Source: Bacillus nakamurai (GTDB lineage Bacteria; Bacillota; Bacilli; Bacillales; Bacillaceae). From it: a stretch of DNA of 64,000 nt. A program made the translations under genes and the position numbers. Below are positions 20,978 to 28,933 of the stretch, piece by piece. The DNA is taken from assembly GCF_001584325.1 (NCBI RefSeq), contig NZ_LSAZ01000002.1, positions 151,011 through 215,010 on the forward strand, given 5' to 3'. Position 1 is the stretch's first letter. Each line of letters opens with the position of its first letter. The notes beneath the pieces were generated by a model that did not search any database, had not been told where the DNA came from, and saw only the letters and a list, made by a program, of their open reading frames with translations.

Positions 20978-22447
20978 CTATGCGGCCCTTTCGGCTGCAT
21001 TGATTTGTTTTTTTCTGACAGCGGCGCTGACCGCAAACATAACTGCCGTATTCAAAACCAATGCGATAATGCCTGTATTCATATCTTTAACGGTTTGCGG
21101 GAGGGACGGGAAAAGGGTTCCGATGGTCGATTTGGTCAGCGTGATGAACGCAACCGTTCCGACCCCTGCCAATATGCCGGCAAAAGCGCCTTGGCTCGTG
21201 ACAAAACGCTGTTTCGGCAGGCTGAATACAAGCGCCGGGAAAAGCTGTGTGACGAGGCTGTATCCCATTAAAAGCAAGGTGACGATGGTGTTTCCGCCTT
21301 TCAGCGTAAAACACACGGAAATCAGCGCAATCACGGGAACGGCGTATTTTGCCAATTGTGATACCGTTTTGTCGGATGCTTCGGGTGCGATGGCTTTATA
21401 TACATTTTTAGCGAACAGCGTGCTTGAGGCCATTAAAATCATCGAACCGGGAACAAGCGCTGTCAGTATTCCCGCCGCCCCGATAATGCCGACAAACCAA
21501 GGATCAAATGTTTGCAGTGAAAGCTTTAATAATGCGAGATCCGTATCTGCTCCTTTTAATCCGGGCACTTGGAGAATCGCCGCAAATCCGACAAAGATGA
21601 CAAACAGCAGGACTAGCTGGTATAGAGGCATCATGATCGCGTTTTTCCGGAAAACCCGCGGATGCTCTGCTGAATATGATGCTGCGAAGGTATGGGGCCA
21701 CATGTAAAAGCCGAGGGCTGTCAGCAGGACGGTCGAGCTGAACCATGAAACGCTCTGTCCGGTTTCAGGGAGAGTGAGAAAACCCGGTTTTGCGGCTTCA
21801 ATTTCTCTGAACATTTCTGAAAAGCCGCCATAGTAATGAATCGGCATGTAAATTCCTAAATATAACACAACACCTAAAATCATAATATCTTTGACGACTG
21901 ATATCCAGGCAGATCCGTGAATGCCTGAAATCATGACATATATCGTGATGGATGCTGCACCGATCCAGATCGCGGCGGACGGGGAAATCAGCCCGTAGGA
22001 TGTTGCCGAAACAATCAATCCGAGGCCTTTCAGCTGCAGGACGAGGTAGGGAATGAGGGCGCAAATGCCCACGAGTGACACGAGAATACCGAGGAGCGGA
22101 CTTTTATATTTTGAAATGAAGAAATCAGATTGTGACATCAGTTTATGTTTTTTGGCATAGGCCCAGACCGCCGGCAAAAGCCAGTACGACAAAATGTAAG
22201 CGAGGCAGCCGTAAGCGATGATATAAAAGGCGGGGCCTCCTTTTCCGTAAGCCCATCCGCTTCCGCCGAGAAACGTAAAGGTCGTGTAAATTTCTCCCGC
22301 CATTAATAAAAAGACAAACAACGTGCTGAAGCCGCGTCCGCCAACCGTCCATTGTTCAAGGTCCATATTTTTTCCTTTTCGGGCGCGGATTCCAAGATAT
22401 ACACAAAATAAGAGCACGGCGGCCATCATGATGAAAGCTGCGTTCAT
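20978..22447 (-). CDS. yhjB: Sodium:solute symporter YhjB
   Basis: A 489-residue membrane transporter of the SSS family with about 13 hydrophobic segments. Segments such as LFVFLLMAGEIYTTFTFLGG and the TALVPGSMILMASSTLFAKN stretch (landmark GSMILMASS) fit the sodium-binding core of SSS proteins. Solute unknown; paralogues transport pantothenate, proline or organic acids. Its ATG overlaps the yhjC stop by four bases, so the two are translated together. Confidence 0.9.
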   Translation of the reverse strand: MNAAFIMMAAVLLFCVYLGIRARKGKNMDLEQWTVGGRGFSTLFVFLLMAGEIYTTFTFLGGSGWAYGKGGPAFYIIAYGCLAYILSYWLLPAVWAYAKKHKLMSQSDFFISKYKSPLLGILVSLVGICALIPYLVLQLKGLGLIVSATSYGLISPSAAIWIGAASITIYVMISGIHGSAWISVVKDIMILGVVLYLGIYMPIHYYGGFSEMFREIEAAKPGFLTLPETGQSVSWFSSTVLLTALGFYMWPHTFAASYSAEHPRVFRKNAIMMPLYQLVLLFVIFVGFAAILQVPGLKGADTDLALLKLSLQTFDPWFVGIIGAAGILTALVPGSMILMASSTLFAKNVYKAIAPEASDKTVSQLAKYAVPVIALISVCFTLKGGNTIVTLLLMGYSLVTQLFPALVFSLPKQRFVTSQGAFAGILAGVGTVAFITLTKSTIGTLFPSLPQTVKDMNTGIIALVLNTAVMFAVSAAVRKKQINAAERAA

Positions 22448-22644
22448 TCTGCATCACCCGCCTTGTTTTCCTTGTCCAGTTTGTAAACAGCCGCCATCAG
22501 CACAGAGGTCAGCAAGGCCCATATGACAACATATGCAAGGATGAAAGGCATACCGAAAAGATAAGGGGTCACCCGATTGGCGAATGGGATGCCGGCAAGA
22601 ATTCCTAAAAAGGGCAGGGCAGCGAGTACATGAATCAGTTTCAT
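22444..22644 (-). CDS. yhjC: Small DUF3311 membrane protein YhjC
   Basis: A 66-residue protein with two transmembrane helices, which usually pairs with an SSS symporter as a small accessory subunit (the pattern of YhdT-PanF pairs). FANRVTPYLFGMPFILAYVV is the family core. It precedes and overlaps yhjB, supporting a two-component transporter. Confidence 0.88.
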   Translation of the reverse strand: MKLIHVLAALPFLGILAGIPFANRVTPYLFGMPFILAYVVIWALLTSVLMAAVYKLDKENKAGDAE

Positions 22645-22746
22645 AACATTCCTCCTTTTAAATAAAAAACAGCGTGTCCCGAATTATAAATAAAATCATG
22701 TTGAATGTATAGTGTGAATAGTCTGAAATTTACGGTGAGGAAAAGT

Positions 22747-22770
22747 AAAAGCAGTCCGTGCTGCTTTTTA
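22747..22770 (-). terminator. Terminator at the end of yhjD
   Basis: Stem AAAAGCAG / CTGCTTTT around TCCGTG. It overlaps the yhjD stop codon. Confidence 0.65.
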
Positions 22771-23127
22771 AGTTTTAGCGGCAAACAGATAATATTCCAG
22801 CAAGGTGTTTACCTGTTCCCGAATTCTGGGATTGAAATAGCGGTGCTTTTCTTCATACCCGTTTACGGTGCAGACATAAAGCGTAAATGCTTCATCCCTG
22901 TCCTCCTCATATATTTTAATTTTACGCTTTCTTAACTGTTTTCGAACATCAGCCAAATCCTTTTGTGCTAATTTTAAAGAGCAGCTGATAAGCTGTTTAT
23001 AGGGTTGTTTTAATTTGAACGGGCATGAGTCAAGCGCTTCTAGATCCCGGTTCAGGATGGTGACAGCCATGGGTAAAAACAACCCCCGTTCAATGAGATT
23101 AATGGTGTCAGTCTGGATGTTAGGCAT
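22768..23127 (-). CDS. yhjD: Conserved sporulation-associated protein YhjD
   Basis: A 119-residue protein of unknown function with helical character (LKLAQKDLADVRKQLRKRKIKIYEED). The ATG follows AAGAAAGGAG; the longer frame adds 58 residues that cross into the divergent promoter region of yhjE and is not credible. The length and the start MPNIQTDTINLIERG fit YhjD of B. subtilis. Confidence 0.85.
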   Translation of the reverse strand: MPNIQTDTINLIERGLFLPMAVTILNRDLEALDSCPFKLKQPYKQLISCSLKLAQKDLADVRKQLRKRKIKIYEEDRDEAFTLYVCTVNGYEEKHRYFNPRIREQVNTLLEYYLFAAKT

Positions 23128-23282
23128 AAAAACTCCTTCTTTCTTAAAGAGAACGTTTGTTCTTGTTTTTATTCTATACTCGTTTTCGTTATGTTTCAAG
23201 ACAGAAAATCCCGTAAACATTTTCGTTTTTCGGAGATAATGTGTAGAATAAGGATAGACAAACTCGTTAAGGAGTATAAACG

Positions 23283-23909
23283 TTGGAGCAATTCTTTTCA
23301 TATTTGACTGAGGAGCAGCTGACGGAGTGGTTCCAAAGTTATAGATCTTTCGGTCCTGCTGCTGCGGTACTTTTACCTTTTATTGAAGCGTTTCTTCCAT
23401 TTTTGCCGCTTGTTGCGTTTGTTGTAGCGAATACGAATTCGTTTGGATTGTGGGAAGGTTTTTTTCTGTCTTGGCTCGGATCGGCCGCGGGATCGGTGCT
23501 TATGTTTTATACCGTCCGCCGCTTCGGTCAGAAAAGGGCTTTCGGTTTTATCCGGAGGCATCAATCAGTAAGAAAGATGATGCTTTGGGTGGAGCGCCAT
23601 GGATTCGGCCCGCTGTTTATTTTACTGTGCTTTCCCTTTACGCCTTCGGCCGCGGTGCATGTTGTTGCCGGCCTGTCACGGGTAGGTGCGCTGCAGTTTA
23701 TGACAGCCGCTGCCATGGGGAAATTGGTCATGATCTTTATGATCAGCTTTATCGGATATGATCTTCACGCGCTCATCACACAGCCCGTCCGGATGGTAAT
23801 TGCGATCGCGGTGATCGCTGCGCTGTGGTATGCCGGAAAGCGTATCGAGCGGCGTTTACACACAAGAGTCAGTCAGCATGAGAAAGACGGAGGGAGACAA
23901 GAATCTTGA
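23283..23909 (+). CDS. yhjE: DedA-family membrane protein YhjE
   Basis: A 208-residue integral membrane protein of the DedA/VTT family, whose members flip phospholipids or undecaprenyl phosphate. The family segments are FIEAFLPFLPLVAFVVANT and LLCFPFTPSAAVHVVAGLSR, with the proline-rich re-entrant motifs. It starts at TTG after AAGGAG. The stop overlaps the sipV start by four bases, so the two are co-translated. Its specific substrate is unknown. Confidence 0.88.
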   Translation: MEQFFSYLTEEQLTEWFQSYRSFGPAAAVLLPFIEAFLPFLPLVAFVVANTNSFGLWEGFFLSWLGSAAGSVLMFYTVRRFGQKRAFGFIRRHQSVRKMMLWVERHGFGPLFILLCFPFTPSAAVHVVAGLSRVGALQFMTAAAMGKLVMIFMISFIGYDLHALITQPVRMVIAIAVIAALWYAGKRIERRLHTRVSQHEKDGGRQES

Positions 23910-24421
23910 AAAAACGGTTTTGGTTTATAGCCGGCGTGCTTATCGTTGTTTTGGCCATACAATTAAAAAATGCCATTTTTATTGATTATAAAGTTGAAGG
24001 AATCAGTATGAATCCGACCTTTAAACAAGGAAATGAGCTGATGGTCAACAAGTTTTCCCATCGTTATAAAACAATCCGCCGCTTCGATATTGTTCTGTTT
24101 AAAGGCCCGCATCATAAAGTGCTGATTAAACGTGTCATCGGACTGCCCGGCGAGTCCATTGCATACAGGGATGATCAGCTGTATGTAAACGGAAAACGCG
24201 TGGCCGAGCCGTTTTTGAAACCATTGAAGTCATCGCTGTCTTCCGGAAGCCATGTGACCGGTGACTATACATTGAAGGAAACGACAGGCCGGAAAAAGAT
24301 ACCGAAGGGACAATATTTTGTCGTCGGTGACAACCGTATATACAGCTTCGACAGCCGCCACTTCGGCCCGATTAAGGATAAAAATATTGTCGGGGTCATC
24401 AATGAATCAGACGCCAAATGA
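23906..24421 (+). CDS. sipV: Type I signal peptidase SipV
   Basis: Membrane-bound signal peptidase that removes Sec signal peptides on the outer face. One N-terminal membrane anchor (about residues 5-22) precedes the catalytic serine in GISMNPTF (Ser34). The catalytic lysine is in LIKRVIGLPGE (Lys75), and the GDNR motif of box E is in VVGDNRIYSFDSRHFG. Length 171 residues. It starts at TTG, overlapping yhjE. It is one of several paralogous peptidases expected in the group. Confidence 0.93.
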   Translation: MKKRFWFIAGVLIVVLAIQLKNAIFIDYKVEGISMNPTFKQGNELMVNKFSHRYKTIRRFDIVLFKGPHHKVLIKRVIGLPGESIAYRDDQLYVNGKRVAEPFLKPLKSSLSSGSHVTGDYTLKETTGRKKIPKGQYFVVGDNRIYSFDSRHFGPIKDKNIVGVINESDAK

Positions 24422-24435
24422 AGGGCGTCTTTTTT
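24410..24435 (+). terminator. Terminator of sipV
   Basis: GACGCC / GGCGTC stem followed by six T. The sipV stop codon lies in its loop. Confidence 0.82.
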
Positions 24436-24447
24436 GCAGAAAAATGA

Positions 24448-24476
24448 TTGCGAATATTTGGAAGTAAGTTTATAAT
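24448..24476 (+). promoter_or_regulatory. SigA promoter of yhjG
   Basis: TTGCGA, 17-base spacer, TATAAT. The start point would fall at about 24483, inside the first YhjH-type operator. Confidence 0.8.
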
Positions 24477-24481
24477 GAAAA

Positions 24482-24499
24482 TTGTTACGCGTGTAACAA
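24482..24499. promoter_or_regulatory. Operator 1, perfect inverted repeat at the yhjG start point
   Basis: TTGTTAC-GCGT-GTAACAA is a perfect 7-4-7 palindrome. Two further copies with the same spacing lie at 24528-24545 and 26064-26081, the last one in front of the MarR gene yhjH. I infer binding by YhjH. Confidence 0.75.
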
Positions 24500-24527
24500 A
24501 AAATACACACTTTATTTTTGGTTTTTT

Positions 24528-24545
24528 TTGTTTCGTGCGTAACAA
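24528..24545. promoter_or_regulatory. Operator 2 upstream of yhjG
   Basis: TTGTTTC-GTGC-GTAACAA has one mismatch to the perfect repeat at 24482 and the same four-base centre. It ends about 20 bases before the yhjG start codon, so a protein bound here could block elongation. Confidence 0.7.
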
Positions 24546-24564
24546 AAAAGAAGGAGCTGATCAA

Positions 24565-26046
24565 ATGAAAACAGAGGCTGTCATTATCGGGGGAGGGCCG
24601 GTCGGGCTTATGCTTGCGTCAGAACTTGCGCTGGCCGGGGTGAAAACGTGTGTCATTGAACGTCTGAAGGAAACGGTGCCGTATTCAAAAGCGCTCGTTC
24701 TGCATCCGCGCACGCTGGAGCTTTTGGCGATGAGAGGCATATTGGAGCGATTTCTGGCCGAAGGAACAAAACTGTCTGCCGGCCATTTTTCTATGCTGGA
24801 TGCCCGTCTCGATTTTTCTGTGCTGGATTCAAAGCAAAATTATTCACTATTGCTACCTCAGGCAGATACAGAGCGGCTTTTGGAAGAGTATGCGGCAGGC
24901 TTAGGCGCTGAGATCGTGCGCGGGACGGAAGTTTTGGCTGTGACGCAGCATGAGAACGGGGTGCAGACGGTATTGCAAGACGGCAGCGGCATCCGTACGA
25001 TAGACAGCATATATGCTGTCGGCGCGGACGGAGCGGGAAGCATCGTGCGGAAACAGGCCGGGATCGCTTTTCCGGGCACGGATGCCACAATGACGGGGAC
25101 GCTCGGGGACGCCGCGCTGAAAAATCCGCCTGAGTCAGCATTTTTTTCAGTGTGCGGTCAACAGGGAGCAGCTGTCATTGTCCCTCTGCCGGACGGTCTT
25201 TACCGTGTCATTATCGTTTCTCCGCACCTGCCGCAAAAGCGGAAAGATGAACCGGTCACCGAAAATGAGCTGAAGAAAGAGCTCCGCCGGATATGCGGAA
25301 CGGATTTCGGGCTGAGTGATCCTGTGTGGATGTCACGGTTTGGCAATGCGCAGCGGCAAGCTGACCGGTATCGTTCCGGCCGGATTTTGGTTGCGGGGGA
25401 TGCGGCGCACATTCATTTTCCTGCTGGAGGGCAAGGGCTGAATGCGGGGCTTCAGGATGCAGTCAACCTCGGGTGGAAGCTGGCCTCGCAAATCAAAGGT
25501 GAAGCGCCGCCGCATCTTTTGGACAGCTATCATGAGGAAAGGCACAGAGCGGGGGAAGACATTTTGCGCAATACAGAAGTGCAGACGAGGCTGATCGATT
25601 TCACCGACTCGGGGCTCGCATTAAGGGACACGGTGTCAGCTTTATTGGCTTTTCCGGAATCCAATCGATATATAGCGGGGAAAATATCTGCTCTTGATGT
25701 GCATTACGAACCTGATCCCGATATGCCGCCGCATGTCCTCAACGGAAAACGGCTGCCGGATATGGAGCTTATTCTTCAGGACGGCCGTGCCGTCCGGCTG
25801 TATGATTTTCTTCGGAAGGGCGCATTTGTGCTGCTGTCATTAAGAGAAAGCATACCTGCCGATTTTGATACAGGGAGAGTGGCGGCTGTCCGGGCTTTTC
25901 TTTCTGAAACGCGTGCCGATTGGCAGAATGTCCATACCGTATTGATACGGCCGGACGGCCATGTGGCTTGGGCGGCGGACGTATTAAGAACCGATGCGGA
26001 AGAAGTCGTATTGGCCGGTATGAAGCGCTGGGGATTGAAGTCATAA
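24565..26046 (+). CDS. yhjG: FAD-dependent aromatic hydroxylase-like monooxygenase YhjG
   Basis: Flavoprotein monooxygenase of the PHBH/pentachlorophenol-hydroxylase class, 493 residues. The ADP-binding motif VIIGGGPVGLMLASEL is at the N-terminus, and the second FAD motif ILVAGDAAHIHFPAGGQGLN is near residue 275. The C-terminal 110 residues form the thioredoxin-like domain of phenol hydroxylases. Start: ATG after AAGGAG. It is controlled by a good SigA promoter carrying two inverted-repeat operators and is followed by a MarR-type regulator. Substrate is not deducible; an aromatic phenolic compound is likely. Confidence 0.88.
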   Translation: MKTEAVIIGGGPVGLMLASELALAGVKTCVIERLKETVPYSKALVLHPRTLELLAMRGILERFLAEGTKLSAGHFSMLDARLDFSVLDSKQNYSLLLPQADTERLLEEYAAGLGAEIVRGTEVLAVTQHENGVQTVLQDGSGIRTIDSIYAVGADGAGSIVRKQAGIAFPGTDATMTGTLGDAALKNPPESAFFSVCGQQGAAVIVPLPDGLYRVIIVSPHLPQKRKDEPVTENELKKELRRICGTDFGLSDPVWMSRFGNAQRQADRYRSGRILVAGDAAHIHFPAGGQGLNAGLQDAVNLGWKLASQIKGEAPPHLLDSYHEERHRAGEDILRNTEVQTRLIDFTDSGLALRDTVSALLAFPESNRYIAGKISALDVHYEPDPDMPPHVLNGKRLPDMELILQDGRAVRLYDFLRKGAFVLLSLRESIPADFDTGRVAAVRAFLSETRADWQNVHTVLIRPDGHVAWAADVLRTDAEEVVLAGMKRWGLKS

Positions 26047-26063
26047 CATTTTTCGTGATTCGA

Positions 26064-26092
26064 TTGTTTCTTCCGTAACAAAACGATATAGT
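26064..26092 (+). promoter_or_regulatory. yhjH promoter overlapped by operator 3
   Basis: TTGTTTC-TTCC-GTAACAA (26064-26081) has the same half-sites and spacing as the two operators before yhjG. A possible promoter uses its TTGTTT as -35 and TATAGT at 26087-26092 as -10, with 17 bases between. A bound regulator would occlude it, giving autorepression. Confidence 0.7.
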
Positions 26093-26128
26093 AGAAGAAA
26101 CAAATGAATACGGAAGGGTGACCGGCAG

Positions 26129-26653
26129 TTGGATTCCAGCCATCTTGAACACGCAAAGCATACGATTCTTGAACGATTGACTGATATTTTTCACCAGCAG
26201 GAGAGGTGTGAGGAGGAAATCAGAGCTTCTTTGGCCGGGCGGATTGAGCAGCTCCGTGAGGAAAACGGCAAAAAACTTCAGCTGACGCTGACGGAAATTC
26301 ATGTATTGTCTTGTATCGGAGATCATGAGCCGATTAATGTGACATCGATCACTGATAAAATGGAGACAACAAAAGCCACTGTATCAAGAATCTGCTCGAA
26401 GTTTTTACAAGCAGGCTTTCTGCGCAGAACCCGGCTGAGCGATAATAAAAAGGAAGTCTATTTCCGGCTGGCGCCTGCTGGGAAAGAGCTTCACAGCCTT
26501 CATCATGAGTACCACGAAAACATTAAGGAGCGGTTTATGAGGTTTTTGGACCGCTATACAGAAGAAGAGCTGTTATTTGCTGAACGGCTGTTTCGTGATC
26601 TTTCGGCAAACTGGCGCTCTGTCAAGGCTGATGGAACCCGATTCTTCGAATGA
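26129..26653 (+). CDS. yhjH: MarR-family transcriptional regulator YhjH
   Basis: A 174-residue winged-helix regulator. The recognition region is EPINVTSITDKMETTKATVSRICSKFL, shown by its core TSITDKMETTKATVSRIC; the wing follows at RRTRLSDNKKEVYFRLAPAGKEL. Translation starts at TTG after GGAAGGG. It lies 82 bases behind yhjG, and all three copies of one inverted repeat are placed at the promoters of these two genes. The most economical reading is that YhjH represses both and is released by a phenolic ligand. Confidence 0.88.
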   Translation: MDSSHLEHAKHTILERLTDIFHQQERCEEEIRASLAGRIEQLREENGKKLQLTLTEIHVLSCIGDHEPINVTSITDKMETTKATVSRICSKFLQAGFLRRTRLSDNKKEVYFRLAPAGKELHSLHHEYHENIKERFMRFLDRYTEEELLFAERLFRDLSANWRSVKADGTRFFE

Positions 26654-26654
26654 A

Positions 26655-26684
26655 AAAAACACGCAGATGATATGCGTGTTTTTT
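26655..26684. terminator. Bidirectional terminator between yhjH and yhjN
   Basis: Stem AACACGCA / TGCGTGTT flanked by seven A and six T, between convergent genes. Confidence 0.88.
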
Positions 26685-26707
26685 ACTTTGTGCAGACATG
26701 ATCAAGT

Positions 26708-27850
26708 TCAGGTTCTTTTTTCTAATTGGCCGCTGCCTTCTTGAGAAAGGTGATGCAGCAGCCGGTAAAACGGCGGAAGCATGGCGATGACAAGAATAAC
26801 CCGAATAACCTGAACCGCAACGACGAAGGTCGAATCCTCATGCAGCGTGATGGAGGTTGCCGCCATCTCGGCGATGCCGCCGGGTGCGAAGGCGAGAACG
26901 GATGTAATCATCGGAATGCCCGTCAGCTTAGAAACGATCACCGCGCTCAGAATCATGGCCCCGATTAACCCGACTGAGGAAATGAATCCGACGGTAAGCA
27001 CCCTTGTGACGCCTGTAAACATGCTTTTATACATTTTTGAACCGATCGTGGCGCCTAGAAAAATCTGAGACAGCTGGTTCGCTTCCGGCGGCCACCAGGC
27101 CAGGATATCCTGCCCCGCAAAACCTGACACGCCGATTTGAGCAGCCGCAACGCCTATCATGCTGCCGAGCAGCCACGGAGCCGGAAATTTCAGCAGTTTG
27201 GCTCCTTTACTGGACAGCCACGCGGCCAAAATAAACCCGGCCGTTAGCAGGACGGGGATAAGCCCTGCATTTGCGGCTCCCGATGCCATCGCTCCTGCGG
27301 CTGCCTGAGATGCGCCGTTTTGTTTCGTAAATAAGAAAATGACCAGAAACGGAATCGTCATGACGACCAAGAGGACGCGCATCAGCTGGATGAGGCTTAC
27401 GATGGCTGTATTGGCGCCGACTTCCTGAGCGATGCCGGGCATGGCGGACAGACCGCCGGGGGCCGTGCCTACAAAGCTTGTCATCATGTCCGTCCGGCTG
27501 AAGCGCCAGAGCACATATCCGGAAAACAGGGCCATGACAATGGAGAAAATCAGCATGATGCCCACCGGCAGCCAGTGCTCCCGTAAGACTGAAAGTACGG
27601 ACAAGTTCAATTTCTGGCCAAGCTCGATTCCGAGAATCATTTGTCCTAACGCGAGCCATCTGCGGTGAATGCCTCTTCTGTCAGGCGCCATAAACAGCCA
27701 GCGCGGCCGCACGATGGAAAGGATGCAGCCGGCCATAAGCGTTCCGAGCATCCATGCGATAGACATACCTGTAAACGAAAGAAGAAACCCCCCTGCCGCA
27801 CTGATGAGGATAAACCAGATATCCGAAAGGAGATGTTTGTCTTTCTTCAC
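26708..27850 (-). CDS. yhjN: AbrB-family (putative ammonia monooxygenase-like) membrane protein YhjN
   Basis: A 380-residue protein with about ten membrane-spanning segments arranged as an internal duplication. The segment VGTAPGGLSAMPGIAQEVGA in the first half is echoed by FAPGGIAEMAATSITLHED in the second. The family is labelled AbrB or ammonia monooxygenase in databases without direct proof, and it is most probably a transporter. The B. subtilis genes between yhjH and yhjN (glcP and the ntdCBA-ntdR kanosamine cluster) are missing here. Confidence 0.85.
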   Translation of the reverse strand: MKKDKHLLSDIWFILISAAGGFLLSFTGMSIAWMLGTLMAGCILSIVRPRWLFMAPDRRGIHRRWLALGQMILGIELGQKLNLSVLSVLREHWLPVGIMLIFSIVMALFSGYVLWRFSRTDMMTSFVGTAPGGLSAMPGIAQEVGANTAIVSLIQLMRVLLVVMTIPFLVIFLFTKQNGASQAAAGAMASGAANAGLIPVLLTAGFILAAWLSSKGAKLLKFPAPWLLGSMIGVAAAQIGVSGFAGQDILAWWPPEANQLSQIFLGATIGSKMYKSMFTGVTRVLTVGFISSVGLIGAMILSAVIVSKLTGIPMITSVLAFAPGGIAEMAATSITLHEDSTFVVAVQVIRVILVIAMLPPFYRLLHHLSQEGSGQLEKRT

Positions 27851-27985
27851 TAAAAACCCTTCTTCCTAAAACGTTCATATTTAATTGTTAAGCTCGTTAA
27901 CTTACTATAACTATAGTATAGATTTTAAGATAAATAAATTATTAATTATTACTCATCAGCCATTCGGTTTTCTTATCGTAAACGT

Positions 27986-28013
27986 AAAAAAAGCTCCTGA
28001 TCAGGAGCTTTTT
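27986..28013 (-). terminator. Terminator of yhjQ
   Basis: Perfect stem AAAAAGCTCCTGA / TCAGGAGCTTTTT directly after the yhjQ stop codon. Confidence 0.88.
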
Positions 28014-28016
28014 CCG

Positions 28017-28349
28017 CTAGGCCGCCATTTTCCGGCAGGCCTCAGCACATGTAAAGCATGCTTTTGCGCACGCCTGGCAATGGTCATGATCGTGCATCTG
28101 GCACTCTTTTGCGCACGCTTCGCAAATGCCGGCGCACAGCGCACAAATCTCGGCTGCAAACGGGCTTTCTGCTTCTATCGCCCGTACGGCAAACGCGCAC
28201 ATGTCCGCGCATTCTCTGTCAAGCCGAATGCATTCGCTTAATTCATCATGGTTCTGCTCAGACAGACACTGATGAAAACACCTGTTGCAAGCCTCCATAC
28301 AGCTGATACATGCCTCAAGACAGGCTTGCGAATTTTGCAATTGTACCAT
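28017..28349 (-). CDS. yhjQ: Cys-rich four-helix (copper-storage-like) protein YhjQ
   Basis: About 110 residues, of which 19 are cysteine, many spaced as CxxxC along predicted helices (ACLEACISCMEACNRCFHQC and ACAKACFTCAEAC). This fits the DUF326/copper-storage-protein (Csp) pattern, in which cysteines line a four-helix bundle and bind many Cu(I) ions. A His-rich loop QMHDHDHCQ is also present. I start at the second ATG, because GGGGGAGG is only two bases from the first. It lies just behind ferritin-like yhjR; in B. subtilis both are spore-associated, as I recall. Confidence 0.85.
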   Translation of the reverse strand: MVQLQNSQACLEACISCMEACNRCFHQCLSEQNHDELSECIRLDRECADMCAFAVRAIEAESPFAAEICALCAGICEACAKECQMHDHDHCQACAKACFTCAEACRKMAA

Positions 28350-28381
28350 TTGCATAACCTCCCCCGAATGTGTCAGGATGG

Positions 28382-28867
28382 TTATCCTTTTCCCGGCGAG
28401 TTCGAAGTCAAACCTGCCGGGTGGCGGGAGGGGAGATGTATCATATCATATAAAAACCAGACGGCATGACGCTGCTCGTCTTGAGCCGTGCGCGCAAATA
28501 ATTGCTTCGCCTCAAGGTTTGAGGATCTGTCGGCTGCGTGCAGATAAAAATCAGCCGTTCTTTGTTCGTCGAAGAAAGCCGACTTCAGCCCGTCTCTATA
28601 TGAATGCGGACAATGCTCTGTTTGTTTGGGCGTTAAGTGTTTTCTGGTAATCGAGGTATACAGTGAAGAAAAGGCGTGAAGGTGGCGCACTTCTTCCTCT
28701 CTGATGTGTTCGATTCGTTTTCTGATTTCTGCGGTCGGCGCTTTCTCGGCCAGGATCGAGTAGCAAATTACGGCGCTGTATTCTCCGTTGATTGATTTTA
28801 TAAGGTCTTTTATGAGGACAGAGTCGTCTCTGTATACGGCTGTGCAAGGAAAGTAATTGTCGTACAT
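28382..28867 (-). CDS. yhjR: Ferritin-like domain protein YhjR
   Basis: A 161-residue predicted four-helix bundle with paired ferritin-type ligands: INGEYSAVICYSILAEKAP, EHIREEEVRHLHAF (ExxH) and ARTAQDEQRHAVWFLYD (second ExxH). This fits a rubrerythrin-like di-iron or metal-handling protein. The ATG follows GGGGGTGAGCCC; a longer frame lacks a site. It lies 33 bases upstream of yhjQ and is presumably co-transcribed. The C-terminal tail after HLPSRHPAG looks less conserved. Confidence 0.83.
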   Translation of the reverse strand: MYDNYFPCTAVYRDDSVLIKDLIKSINGEYSAVICYSILAEKAPTAEIRKRIEHIREEEVRHLHAFSSLYTSITRKHLTPKQTEHCPHSYRDGLKSAFFDEQRTADFYLHAADRSSNLEAKQLFARTAQDEQRHAVWFLYDMIHLPSRHPAGLTSNSPGKG

Positions 28868-28933
28868 GGGCTCACCCCCGTATTTTTTATACAGTATACG
28901 ATCACATACCGTGACATGTGCGGATATCATTGC

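Noticed and set aside
22768..23301. 177-codon version of yhjD
   Set aside because: The first 58 codons cross the divergent promoter region and the yhjE start. A good ribosome site precedes the ATG at 23127.
24448..24564. 39-residue N-terminal extension of YhjG
   Set aside because: That stretch is the promoter and operator region. The FAD motif begins right after the ATG at 24565.
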